NCBI GenBank assembly: GCA_048498995.1
Contig: JBEHWX010000001.1
Coordinates: 67,037-131,036, forward strand
DNA from: JBEHWX01 sp048498995
GTDB taxonomy: Bacteria; Bacteroidota; Ignavibacteria; OLB7
DNA: 64,000 bases
Reading direction: 5' to 3'
A model generated the notes under the pieces. It searched no databases and had not been told where the DNA came from. It saw only the letters and a program-made list of their open reading frames with translations. Within the stretch, counting starts at the first letter, position 1; every line of letters starts with the position of its first letter. Shown piece by piece: positions 26,582 to 36,300 of the stretch. The translations under genes and the position numbers were made by a program.

Positions 26582-27754
26582 ATGAGCTTCGACCCGGCGA
26601 CCTTTCGCGCGAACTGGAATTATCCCACGTCGGTCCGCTTCGGGCCGGGGCGTCTTGCCGAGCTCGGCGAGGCATGCCGCGCGCTCGGCATCGAGCGGCC
26701 GCTCCTTGTCACCGATCCGGGACTGGCGGCGCTGCCGATCGTCGATCGCGCGCTCGGTTATGTCCGCGACGCGGGACTGTCGGTGGCATCCTACCACGAT
26801 GTGAAGCCGAATCCGGTCGGCAGGAACGTCGACGACGGCGTGCGGGTTTTCCGGGAAGGAGGGCATGACGGCGTGATCGCGATCGGTGGAGGAAGCGCGC
26901 TCGATGCCGGAAAGGCGATCGCCTTCATGTCCGGACAGCGCCGGCCGATCTGGGACTTCGAGGATATCGGCGACAATTTCAAGCGCGCGGATGTCGACGG
27001 GATCGCGCCGGTGGTGGCCGTGCCGACCACGGCGGGAACCGGATCGGAGGTGGGACGCGCCTCGGTGATTACCGACGAGGAGACGCACGCCAAGAAGATC
27101 ATCTTCCATCCGAAAATGCTCCCCGGCATCGCCATCGACGATCCCGAACTGACGCTCGGACTGCCCGCGAGGACGACCGCGGCGACCGGCATGGACGCGC
27201 TGGCGCATGCGCTGGAGGCGTTCTCCGGCCCCTTCTTCCATCCGATGGCCGACGGCATCGCAGTCGAGGCGGTCAGGATGATTCGCGAGGCGCTGCCGGT
27301 CGCGGTGCGCGACGGCTCGGATCTGGAGGCGCGCTCGAAGATGCTGGCCGCGGCGAGCATGGGAGCGGCCGCCTTCCAGAAGGCGCTCGGCGCCATCCAC
27401 TCGCTCAGCCATCCGCTCGGCGCGTTCTATGATCTTCACCATGGCCTGCTGAACGGCGTGGTGATGCCGTACGTGCTCCGCTTCAACCGCCCGGCGATCG
27501 AGGAGCGGATGGGACGCCTCGCCGGATATCTCGGATTCCCCGAGCCGACGTTCGACGCGCTCTACGACTGGATCATGGAGCTGCGCGCCGAGATCGGCAT
27601 CCCGAACACGCTCGGCGAGCTCGGCGTGGACACCGCCCGCCTGGACGAGCTGGTGCCGATGGCGCTGGCCGATCCGAGCACCTCCGGCAATCCCGTTCCC
27701 CTCGACGAAGCGACAATGCGCCAGCTCTTCGTCGAGTCGATCGCCGGGAGCTGA
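26582..27754 (+). CDS. Iron-containing alcohol dehydrogenase
   Basis: 390 residues from ATG 26582 with AGGAG eight bases upstream. Group III metal-dependent alcohol dehydrogenase: NAD-binding GGGSALDAGK (about residue 102), VPTTAGTGSEVGR, metal ligands in GMDALAHALEAF (Asp ~205, His ~209), and downstream His ligands in HSLSHPLGAFYDLHHG. It would oxidise the hydroxyl of ethanolamine, or of its gamma-glutamyl conjugate, to the aldehyde handled by the dehydrogenase at 22634. The 110-nt gap from the preceding secreted protein suggests it could share a transcript. Confidence 0.93.
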   Translation: MSFDPATFRANWNYPTSVRFGPGRLAELGEACRALGIERPLLVTDPGLAALPIVDRALGYVRDAGLSVASYHDVKPNPVGRNVDDGVRVFREGGHDGVIAIGGGSALDAGKAIAFMSGQRRPIWDFEDIGDNFKRADVDGIAPVVAVPTTAGTGSEVGRASVITDEETHAKKIIFHPKMLPGIAIDDPELTLGLPARTTAATGMDALAHALEAFSGPFFHPMADGIAVEAVRMIREALPVAVRDGSDLEARSKMLAAASMGAAAFQKALGAIHSLSHPLGAFYDLHHGLLNGVVMPYVLRFNRPAIEERMGRLAGYLGFPEPTFDALYDWIMELRAEIGIPNTLGELGVDTARLDELVPMALADPSTSGNPVPLDEATMRQLFVESIAGS

Positions 27755-27796
27755 GATGCGGCGCGCATCGGGGCCGGAGGGTACACCGAAATCATC

Positions 27797-28375
27797 ATGA
27801 ACGGCAACGACGACACATCGCCGGCAACGGAGGCCGCTTCGAGCGGCCTCCGGCACGTCCTGATCCTCTCCGGGACGGCGGTGCTGCTGGCCGCGCTGTT
27901 CGGCGCGCTCCACAACCAGCTCAGCTACACGGTCGCGCCCGAATACTTCACGAAGTTCAAGTTCCCGCAGTTCGGCATCGCGGCGCCGTCGCCGAGGCTC
28001 GGGGCCTCGCTCGTGGGGGTGCTGGCCTCCTGGTGGATGGGGATTCCGATCGGGCTGGCGCTCGGCGTAACGAGCCTGAAGCTGACGCGGCCGGCGGAGC
28101 GGCTGCGCGAGGCGCTCCGCGCGTGCGGCGTGGTGCTGGCCGTCACGGTCCTCGTGGGGCTGGGCGGACTGTTCATCGCAACGCGTCAGGTGAGCGCGAG
28201 GGGAGCATCCGCTGCCGAGGGAATGATCATGCCGGAGAGCGTCGTCGACAGAGCGGCATTCTATCGAGCCGGCGTGATGCACGGTTCGAGTTATCTGGGG
28301 GGAATCTCGGGCGTGGTGATCGGCATGGGATATCTCGCCATGCGCTCGCGGAAGCAGAGAAGAGAATCTCTCTGA
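27797..28375 (+). CDS. Membrane protein of unknown function, four TM helices
   Basis: 192 residues. Hydrophobic segments at about residues 19-42, 69-92, 108-127 and 160-182 predict four TM helices. A conserved-looking extracytoplasmic loop HNQLSYTVAPEYFTKFKFPQFG follows TM1; I have seen this sequence type in hypothetical membrane proteins of several phyla but know no function. It starts about 40 nt after the alcohol dehydrogenase and may be the last gene of that transcript. Confidence 0.8.
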   Translation: MNGNDDTSPATEAASSGLRHVLILSGTAVLLAALFGALHNQLSYTVAPEYFTKFKFPQFGIAAPSPRLGASLVGVLASWWMGIPIGLALGVTSLKLTRPAERLREALRACGVVLAVTVLVGLGGLFIATRQVSARGASAAEGMIMPESVVDRAAFYRAGVMHGSSYLGGISGVVIGMGYLAMRSRKQRRESL

Positions 28376-28447
28376 AATGCGGATTCACGTCATGTTGACG
28401 CATTTCCGAAAAAGCGGATGCACGGTGTGCCGATTCTTTCTTTATAG

Positions 28448-28465
28448 AGCGTTCAATTGAACGCC
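28448..28465. repeat. GCGTTCAATTGAACGCC palindrome, copy 3
   Basis: A near-perfect palindrome (AGCGTTCAATTGAACGCC) between convergent genes. It matches 859-876 and the centre of 10233-10260. Confidence 0.5.
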
Positions 28466-28514
28466 GCTACGAGCCGCCGCTGCCATTTTCCATCCCGCGG
28501 CGTTTGCCGCGCCG

Positions 28515-28565
28515 GCGATAATTTCATACTTCCGCATTCTCAATTCTCAATTCTCAATTCTCTTC
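28515..28565 (-). repeat. GAGAATT element, solitary copy with three heptamers
   Basis: The minus strand reads GAAGAGAATTGAGAATTGAG, a further GAGAATG, then GAAGTATGAAATTATC. This leads into a GC-rich hairpin (GCCGGCGCGGC ... GCCGCG) near 28490-28515. It lies between the convergent membrane-protein and Myb-like genes, about 90 nt past the Myb-like stop. Confidence 0.7.
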
Positions 28566-28654
28566 AAACACCCGTGGGCAGCCCCGTTTTCGGTGTGATG
28601 GTGAAACGGAGCCGCCCCGGGAATCGTGCGATGCGGGGGAATATGTAATCCCGC

Positions 28655-29488
28655 TTATTTCTTGTTCGTCAGGCCGAGAATCGACGCGCGCCAGCCGACG
28701 GTGGCGATGGTGCGGTCGAGTTTTTCGGCGATCTGACGACGCGTCATGGTGCCGTAATTCTCACGGATGAACTGATCCTCCTCCTCGCTCCAGGCGCGGC
28801 AGTTCGGGCGCGCGCGGTAACCGTGATGCGCGGCCAGTCGCATGAGCTTCTTGGCATTGACGCCGAGCTTGGCGGCCATTTTCGCGAAGGATATCTTTCC
28901 CAGGTTTTCGAGAACCCAGTTGGTGTCCTTCGCCGACAGCTTCGTGATCTTGCGGGAAAGGCCCATGCGGCCGGCCTTGATCTCGACCGCGTCGGCCGAG
29001 CGACCAAGCTCCTCGGCCAGCTCCGCCACGCGGACCTTGCCGTAGTGAGCGCGCAGATACGCCATCTCTCCCTCGTTCCAGGGCACCGGAGGCTCCGAGC
29101 CGATCCCGAGCTGATTGATCTTGCCGCGCACGCTCTGCTCGCTCCGCTGCAGCGTGCGGCAGATCTGCGCCACGCTCAGACGCGGATACCGGGTCTTGAG
29201 ATAGCGGACCTCCATCTCGGTCCAGGGACGGACCCCGTTGCCCGGAATGCCGAGCCGGAGCGCGCGATGCTGCACCGACGTGATGGTGCGGCCGAGCAGA
29301 TCGGCCGTGTAGCGCGAGCCTCGCTTTGTATAGTTGTGACGGAGGATGCGATCCTCTTCCTTTGTCCAGTTCTTCCTGATGCGCGACTTCCCGACGCCGA
29401 TCTTCGGCGCGGCCTTGTCGGGCCAGTGGATCTGACGGATCAAGGATGCTTCGCTCGGACGGGGATTCAATCTGCGGTAGGCTTCCAT
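28655..29488 (-). CDS. Multi-repeat Myb/SANT-like DNA-binding protein
   Basis: 277 residues made largely of repeats of a helix-turn-helix unit with the pattern W(T/S)EEED-x-(I/L)R-x-NY-x(6-8)-A-x-LxRT-x(2)-V-x(2)-RA-x-xLGL. Clear repeats start at about residues 41 (NWTKEEDRILRHNYTK), 89 (PWTEMEVRYLKTRYPR), 136 (PWNEGEMAYLRAHYGK) and 232 (AWSEEEDQFIRENYGT), with a more diverged unit between the last two. The composition is basic. In eukaryotes Myb/SANT arrays bind DNA; in bacteria such arrays are uncommon and usually uncharacterised. A transcription or nucleoid role is inference. The upstream 1.1 kb is gene-poor and A/T-richer. Confidence 0.8.
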   Translation of the reverse strand: MEAYRRLNPRPSEASLIRQIHWPDKAAPKIGVGKSRIRKNWTKEEDRILRHNYTKRGSRYTADLLGRTITSVQHRALRLGIPGNGVRPWTEMEVRYLKTRYPRLSVAQICRTLQRSEQSVRGKINQLGIGSEPPVPWNEGEMAYLRAHYGKVRVAELAEELGRSADAVEIKAGRMGLSRKITKLSAKDTNWVLENLGKISFAKMAAKLGVNAKKLMRLAAHHGYRARPNCRAWSEEEDQFIRENYGTMTRRQIAEKLDRTIATVGWRASILGLTNKK

Positions 29489-30609
29489 TGCTCTGTGCCT
29501 GTTGATTCTAGTGGTGTTGGCAGTGGTTATGGACGATCAATCGTGACGATGGTCGACCGACCATGCGCTGGTACGCTGGTCGCCGGTCTATGATTGTGGC
29601 GCCTTCTGCCTGGTCGGCAGATTCTCCGTCGCGTGGACCTCGACGGAGCGTGCGCTGGTGTGGGCGCGCAGAAACGTGCCGCGCCCGATGTTCGGTAATT
29701 GATAGTGATCTACGTCGCGGGACTCATGCCCGCCGATGCCTGTGGTAATCGCGCTTGCCGCGTCCTCCGCTCCTCTTCGCCATGCGTTGCTCACGCGCGG
29801 CGAAGAACGGTGGAAAGCTCGAGTCGTCCGGACCAATGCCGGGGATTCAGTCGAAGTCGTGCAGGAACGGTAACGTCACGATCGAGATCGATCGGTCACC
29901 GATGGACCTGAGCACGAGTGTGGACACGCACATCCCATGCGTGCCGTCACCTCACTGTTCGAATTTCCCGGCTGTGGAACGTGTAGAGGACGCGGCTGAT
30001 GAACGGGTCCAATATACACATCGTGACTGGCCGCCGCCAGCGTCTTCACGCCGTGATCGAACTTTTTTTTCAATGCACCACTCATGCTTCGACAGCGTGT
30101 CCGTTATGCTCGGAGAGATGGGCGCTTCTTGCGTTGACGATCAATTCGGTTCTCATCTTGAAGACTCCTCAATATGTCATTTGTGACCACCGAATCGCGC
30201 GGAATAATTATGGCATCGGCGACCATCGCGCTGACAGGAATGTCATGAATGCGAATGCGGTGACGCGTGTATTCGAATCCGCGCAAAGCATGCGCCATTG
30301 CGCGTCATTCGCGGTGACGGCGCATGCACGCTCGCGTCGCGAACATCGATGCTCCCGACACGCGCTTCCGAGGTTCGGTCTCGTGGTTGATCAGGGGAAT
30401 GAAATGCCGATCGGATGCGACGGCGCGGTGCATTCCGGCGCGCTTCCGCCCCTGCTTGCGCGCCGTCGCCGCGATGCCCCGGTTACGACGCGGGGAGAGA
30501 CGCATCCCGCGATGCCCCTCTCCCCGTGGGGTTCGATCCGTGCGGCGCGATCAGCGGCGCGCATGATGAAATGCGCCGATCGATTGTGCGATGGCGGATA
30601 TATACGCGC
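29489..30609. other. Gene-poor, A/T-richer 1.1-kb region
   Basis: No recognisable gene. Base composition is visibly less GC-rich than the flanks, especially 29940-30300. It holds ATGGTCG-AC-CGACCAT at 29549-29564 upstream of the Myb-like gene, and a run of eight T at 30063-30070. On the minus strand a 24-codon frame (30082-30156) has GAGGAGT seven bases before its ATG; its TGA overlaps the ATG of a second 69-codon frame (29876-30085). Neither product resembles a known protein, so I leave them unannotated as genes. Confidence 0.5.
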
Positions 30610-32127
30610 TTACTCCGCCGCGTGCTCGCCGTCGGCGCCGTGAGCGGCACCGTGAGTGGCGCCATGATGCGTGTCGCACCAGTCGCAGTTGAGGCAGTCC
30701 GGCTCGTCGTGAAAGCCGAAGTACTCCGAGATATGAACGCGTCGGCAGCGCTCGCCGCGCACGTAGTTGACCATCGAGAGGAGGCGCATGTTGTCCTTCA
30801 TCAGCTTCTCCTTCAACAGCTCGTCGTCCTGCAGATCGTCGGGAAGCGGTCCGGCCACGCGGAGCGTCCGCTCATCGAGCGATCCCTCGATCACGCCGTA
30901 GCGCTCCAGGATGCCGAGCGCGGTCTCGACGCGGAAATCGCGACGGTTGCGGAAGTTGAGCTGCTCGCGCAGGTGCTCGATGCCGAGCTGGTTGATCTCT
31001 CCCTCGTCACCGTTGAGCATGCCGTAGAGCCGCGCGTAGAATCCCGCGTTCGGATTCGACCACTTGATGAAGTCCATCTGGATGGGAAGATCCTCCTGAT
31101 TGTACAGGAGGAGACAGAGGGAGTCCCGCCCGTCGCGGCCGGCGCGGCCGATCTCCTGGTAATAGGATTCGACCGATGACGGTACCTCTGCGTGCACGAT
31201 CAGACGGATATCCGCCTTGTCGATCCCCATGCCGAAGGCGTTGGTCGCCAGGAAGAGCCGCTGCTCTCCCTGCATGAATCGTCGCTGCATCCGCTTCCGC
31301 TCGCGGGCGTCCAGACGCCCGTGGTAGATGCCGTGGTGGACCTTCCGGTCGCGCAGCATCTGCGAGAACTTCTCCAGCGTTCCGATCAGCGCGAAGTAGA
31401 TGATCGCCGGGCCGGGATATCCGGCGAGCGCCTCGATGATCCTGTCGCGCTTCCCCTCGTCGTCGAATACCTCGTCGACCACGAGGCGGAGGTTCGGACG
31501 GCGGATCCCCTCGTGGAAGATCGTGATCTCCTCGGGCGCCAGTCCGAGGCGGAGCACGATGTCGCGCTGCACCTCCTCGGTGGCCGTGGCCGTCAGCGCC
31601 AGCGTCAGCGGGTTACCGAGCATGGCACGGAACTCGCCGATGCGGGAATAGTCGGGGCGGAAGTCGTGTCCCCACTCGGAGACGCAGTGCGCCTCGTCGA
31701 CGGCCAGGAGCGAGACGTCGGCGCGCAGGATTCCCTCGGCGAACTCCGGGACGCGGAAGCGCTCCGGGGTGACGTACAGAAGCTTGTACTGGCCGGAGAT
31801 GAACCCTTCCAGACGGGCGGTGCGATCCTCGCGGCCGACGGTGGAATTGATGAAGGTGGCGGCCACGCCGCGGCGCCGGAGCGCGTCCACCTGGTCCTGC
31901 ATCAGCGCGATCAGCGGGCTGATCACGATGGTGCCGCCGGAGAGGCAGAGCGCCGGAATCTGATAGCAGAGCGATTTGCCGCCGCCGGTCGGCATCAGCA
32001 CCAGCGAGTGCCCGCGCCCCTCCGGCGTGTGGAGGAGCCGCTCGATCACCTCGGCCTGCGTGCCGCGGAAATTCTCGTAGCCGAAGACGCGGCGGAGCGC
32101 CGCGATCGGTTCGTCGATGATATGCAT
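30610..32127 (-). CDS. recQ: ATP-dependent DNA helicase RecQ (no HRDC domain)
   Basis: 505 residues from ATG 32127 (MHIIDEPIAALRRVFGYENFRGTQ). Superfamily 2 helicase with motif 0 FRGTQAEVI, Walker A PTGGGKSLCYQ, DEAH box AVDEAHCVSEWGHDFRPDY, motif III LTLALTATAT and motif VI QEIGRAGRDG. A zinc-binding segment with four Cys (RGERCRR ... DCLNCDWC) and part of the RQC region follow. The protein ends in a His/Gly/Ala-rich tail and lacks the HRDC domain, so it is a short RecQ. Role: unwinding of recombination and repair intermediates. Confidence 0.93.
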   Translation of the reverse strand: MHIIDEPIAALRRVFGYENFRGTQAEVIERLLHTPEGRGHSLVLMPTGGGKSLCYQIPALCLSGGTIVISPLIALMQDQVDALRRRGVAATFINSTVGREDRTARLEGFISGQYKLLYVTPERFRVPEFAEGILRADVSLLAVDEAHCVSEWGHDFRPDYSRIGEFRAMLGNPLTLALTATATEEVQRDIVLRLGLAPEEITIFHEGIRRPNLRLVVDEVFDDEGKRDRIIEALAGYPGPAIIYFALIGTLEKFSQMLRDRKVHHGIYHGRLDARERKRMQRRFMQGEQRLFLATNAFGMGIDKADIRLIVHAEVPSSVESYYQEIGRAGRDGRDSLCLLLYNQEDLPIQMDFIKWSNPNAGFYARLYGMLNGDEGEINQLGIEHLREQLNFRNRRDFRVETALGILERYGVIEGSLDERTLRVAGPLPDDLQDDELLKEKLMKDNMRLLSMVNYVRGERCRRVHISEYFGFHDEPDCLNCDWCDTHHGATHGAAHGADGEHAAE

Positions 32128-32208
32128 GTCGATTCGTTCGTGAACTGAAATGTCCGGAAGCTCCGCGTTCGCCCATCGGAGGCCGGAGGTCGCGAGGCGC
32201 CGGGACAT

Positions 32209-32246
32209 GACGCCAGAGGCCGCGCACGGGCGCGGCCTCTGGCGTC
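32209..32246 (-). terminator. Perfect 17-bp stem-loop downstream of the glycosyltransferase
   Basis: GACGCCAGAGGCCGCGC pairs perfectly with GCGCGGCCTCTGGCGTC around an ACGG loop, 27 nt past the stop of the leftward glycosyltransferase gene and before the RecQ start. No U-tract follows. Confidence 0.7.
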
Positions 32247-32272
32247 GAAGCGATGTCGTATCCGCGCGCCGG

Positions 32273-33022
32273 TCATCGCGACAGATACTTCCGTCGGATG
32301 GTCACCAGCTCGAGCGCGCCGGTGAGAAAATCTCCTCCCTTCACCTTCGATCCGCGGACGTCGCGCCATTCCAGCAGCGGCATCTCGTAGATCGTCCCCT
32401 CGGCCGAGGGGAGCCGGTGGTCCCGCCGGTGGCGGATCAGCCGGGCGATGATCTCGATGTCGAAGATCCAGTGTGTCTGGAACGGCTCGGCGAACAGCCC
32501 GGCCACCTCCGACGTGGCGCGGAACATCTTGGCGCCGCACTGCGTGTCGTAGACGCTGATGCCGAGCGTGAGGCTGGCGAGGGTGGCCGCGATCCTCCCG
32601 AGATAATGCCGGATCGGCTGGCGGTCGATGGCGCGGCCGAGAAGCTTCACGCGCGAGCCGATCACCATCGAGATCTCCGGACGCGAATCAAGCAGATCCC
32701 GGAAGGGGAGGATCGTTTCCAGCGGCGTGGCAAGGTCGGCGTCCCAGAAGGCCACGTAGTCCGGGCTCTCCCGGAGCGCGGCCACGATGCCGCTCCTGAC
32801 CGCCTCGGCCTTGCCGCTGTTGCTGGCCAGCGACATGGCGCGCAGCGCCTCCGGATGCCGGCGCTCAAGCCCGGCCAGCAGCTCCGGCGTCCCGTCGGTG
32901 CTTCCGTCGTTGACGAAGAGGAAGCGGATGTCGGGATGCGCCTCGGCGAACGAGACGAACGCCTCGGCATCGAGACGGCGCGCCTCGTTGTAGCAGGGGA
33001 CGACGACGATGGTACGGGACAT
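32273..33022 (-). CDS. Family 2 glycosyltransferase, polyprenyl-phosphate sugar synthase type
   Basis: 249 residues. GT-A fold with VVVPCYNEARRLD at the N-terminus, FVNDGSTDGTPELL, SGKAEAVRSGI, the DXD-type motif WDADLATPLE and a segment YDTQCGAKMFRA typical of dolichyl/undecaprenyl-phosphate mannose or glucose synthases. No C-terminal TM helices, so probably peripheral on the cytoplasmic face. It would transfer a sugar from a nucleotide donor to a lipid carrier. Start ATG 33022. Confidence 0.9.
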   Translation of the reverse strand: MSRTIVVVPCYNEARRLDAEAFVSFAEAHPDIRFLFVNDGSTDGTPELLAGLERRHPEALRAMSLASNSGKAEAVRSGIVAALRESPDYVAFWDADLATPLETILPFRDLLDSRPEISMVIGSRVKLLGRAIDRQPIRHYLGRIAATLASLTLGISVYDTQCGAKMFRATSEVAGLFAEPFQTHWIFDIEIIARLIRHRRDHRLPSAEGTIYEMPLLEWRDVRGSKVKGGDFLTGALELVTIRRKYLSR

Positions 33023-33222
33023 GGACGTTCGGGAGCGGGGCGGCCGCCGTCACGGCGCCGGGGATTGAGGGTTGTCGGGATCGCCACGCGCCGAACGGGA
33101 GCTCCCGGCCGGCGCGTCACGCGGCGAAAGCGCCAATATAACCAGGTGGATGCCTCCGGACACGGCACTTCGCCGGTGAAGTCCGGGTATCGCTTCGTAT
33201 ATCGACCCCCTGAAACGGCGAG

Positions 33223-33251
33223 GCCGGACCGGGAGATGATCCCGGTCCGGC
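33223..33251 (-). terminator. 12-bp stem-loop downstream of the M16 protease
   Basis: GCCGGACCGGGA and TCCCGGTCCGGC form a perfect stem with loop GATGA, about 80 nt past the stop of the leftward gene ending at 33331. Confidence 0.65.
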
Positions 33252-33330
33252 TTCGCCACGTCGTTTGCCGCCGAGCGTTGCGCGCTTCCTCGGCGATTAC
33301 CGTCGGCTGTTCACCATCGGTAGGTTGCCA

Positions 33331-36300
33331 TCAGCGGTTCACCTTTCCGTCGACCGGGCGGGAGGCGGCGTCGGCGCTCGGGTCCGAGGTGATCCAGAAG
33401 TCACGCGGGTAGAGGCGGTAGAGCTTCGTGTCGGCTCCCTCGGTCGACTTCAGGTAATCCTCGTAGAGGGCCATCTGCTTCTCCGGTCCGATCACCATGA
33501 AGAGCGATCCCTCCACGTTGCGCGCGTGGCCGTTGTAGCCGGGGAGCACGCGGCTGTAGACATCGTCCTTCCGCTTGAGAAGCTCGGCGCCGAGGCTCGG
33601 CTCCTTGCGCAGATCGAGGAGCGCGCGGCGGAAGGTCTTCACCACCTCCGGCGTCTGGCCATCGGCCAGGTCGGCGGCGATCGCCTCTCCACGGCTTTCG
33701 TAGGTGGAGGCGGAGCGGAACTCACCGAAGGCCTGCGCGATCGTGTACTCGCCCAGGATCTTCTCATCCGGCTGCGAGGTCTTCACCAGATCGGTGACGA
33801 AGCGGAGCGTCTGCGGCAGCTCGGGGCAGCGCTCGGCGTAGTAGCTCATCCGGCCGGAGCCGGCGCCGCTGCCGATGCCGTTGCTGTAGGCAAGGCCCGC
33901 ACCCCAGGTCTTCATGAACACCGAGTGGTTGCCGCTGCCGCCGAAGATCTTCGCGGCCAGGAAGCGGAGAAGCGATTCGCGATCGGTCTGCTGATAGCTC
34001 GTCAGCGACGCGGAGTTCAGGAACACGCCGCTGCCGGTGTTCGGGTTGACCAGCCCGACGAAGACCGGCGCGGAGGCGTCGGCCACGCGATCGTGCAGGC
34101 GGGAGACGATCTGCCGCTCGGCCGAGTGCGGCGCCGGCTGGACCGGCTTGGCGTCGAGCGCGCCGATCAGCGCCCGGACGTCGCCGGCCACCTGCTGCTG
34201 CGTGGCCTTCGAGGCGATCTGGAACATCCGGGCGTTGCCGGTGTGGAGGATCGTGGCGCGCACCTGGTTCAGCTCCTCGAGCGCGCGGGTCGGCGGAACG
34301 CGGAGATCATCGCGGATCTGTCCGCAGAGATAATTCAGATCCTGCGCCAGCGATCCGTCCGGGATGTCGGCCAGCGTCAGGTCGATATCCTTGATCGCCT
34401 CGATCGCGTTCTCCTTGGCCGTCGGCCTGAGCCGCTGGAACGTTTCGGTGATCGGACGGAACTTCTCGTCGACGGCCGCGGCGTTGAACGGCTCGGCCTG
34501 GAGGGCGGCCAGCAGCGCCTTCATCTCATCGCGTCCGGCGGCCATCTTCGGCAGATCGGAGAGCGCTCCGATGAAGTTGCCGAAGGAGATCATGTCCTCC
34601 TCCGTTCCCGGCTCGCGCAGGAGCCAGCGGAGGCGATGCACGTTGTGCACGCGGGTGAGGAACGAGGCGGTCGACAGATAGATGCGGCTGTCCTGGCGGA
34701 AGTAGGCCTGCGACGGGTTGTTCACCCACGACTCCTCGCGCCCCTGCATCGTGTTTCTGAGGTTGGCCAGATCGGCGTCGACCACGTCGCGGATGCGCGA
34801 AAGGTTCTCCGGGCGCCAGTCGGGGCTGGTCAGCGCGGTCCGCATCCAGTCGACGGCGCGCTCGGTCTCCTTGGCGTTGTTGCCGGCGCCACGCATCACC
34901 AGCTCGGCGCGGCCGGTGAAGGTGTTGGTGCTGAAGTAGGAGGTGAGCGACAGGATCTCGTTCCTGATCTGCTCGGTCATCTGCTCGTAGGAGACCGGCT
35001 TGCCGTTTCTGATCACGCCGACATCGGTCAGAAGGTCGGGGAGGATCGACAGGTAGACCATGCTCCGGTCGGGGACGCCGTCGAGACGGAGCGCCAGGCC
35101 GACGGTGCCGCTGGTCATGTTGTCGAAGGTCGAGGAGACCATCTTCACGTTCCCCTGGAGGGTCGAGACGTTGTACTCGAGCTGATCATCGAGCGTCAGC
35201 GGCGGGGAGTCGATGAAGCGGGGATTCTCCGCCTGCGCGAGCGCCTCGAGCGCGGCGCTGGTGGAGTCGTACTGTGCCTTGTAGTGACGGATCGCCTCCT
35301 GGGCATCGGCGATCTTGTAGACCTCCTGGAGCCGCTTCACCTCGGCCGCGTTCCTGGCCAGGCGATCGGCCTCCTCCTGCTTGAGAAGCTCCGGATCGGC
35401 CTTGGCGGCCACGGCGTACGGAAGGGTGGTGCCGAGCTTGGCCTTGGCCACCAGATCGCGCCAGATGTTCTTGCCGCCGGCGACCTCCGCCGAAAGGGCG
35501 TCCAGATCGCTCTTCATCGTCACCGACTTGCGGAAGCCGTCGCCGCGGGCCAGGCGGTCCAGGTGGGACATCCAGGCCGAGCCGGTGTTCCGGAAGCCGA
35601 AGCCGGGGGGAGAGTTGACGAACTTGTCGTAATCGCGCCCCATCTCGACGATGCGGCTCCTGATCCGGCTGTTGAACTCCACGATCTCCGGCGAGCCGTC
35701 CGGGAGCGTGGCCAGTCGGGAGATCTCCTCCATGATCTTTCCGCGCACCTGCTTGAGCTTCTCCTCGGTGAGGTTGGCCGCCGGGATGTCGGTGAAGGCG
35801 ATCGAGACCGGGTGCCCCTGGTCATCGCTCACGTCGCCGTAGATCTCCTTGGCGCCGATATCCATGCTACGGCTCTTCGAGTCGATGAAGACCTTGTAGA
35901 GATTGGTCCCCGGTTCGCTGGCGATGTTCTGCATGAAGAGCTCCATCCGGAGCTGCTCCTTCGGCGTGAGCTCGAGCGTGGCCGGCCAGGCGAAGACCAC
36001 CGGGCCTGGCTGTCCGGCATTCTTGTGCGGGTAGGAGACGAAGTTGATGGTCCCGACCGGCGCCATCGCCGGCTTCGGCAGGTCCGCCTCGGTCATCATC
36101 GTCCGCCCGGCCACCGCGACGTCCGGCTGCACGCGGTCCAGGATCTGTCCGGTCCGCTCCAGGATCTGCGCCAGCGGCATCTCCTTCGGGAAGGAGCCGA
36201 CCATGCCCATGTTGGCCAGGTGATAGTGATCGCGGTGGAACTTCCGGATATCCTCCGGTTGCATCTTCCGGATCGCCGCCGGAAGGCCGCCGGAGATGTA

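Noticed and set aside
8684..27754. Ethanolamine bacterial microcompartment (eut) operon
   Set aside because: No shell protein, EutBC ammonia-lyase or cobalamin gene is present; only permease, ligase and dehydrogenases are seen.
30104..30298. A 64-residue minus-strand frame in the gene-poor region
   Set aside because: No ribosome site at its ATG and no recognisable motif; it overlaps the SD-led mini-ORF in another frame.
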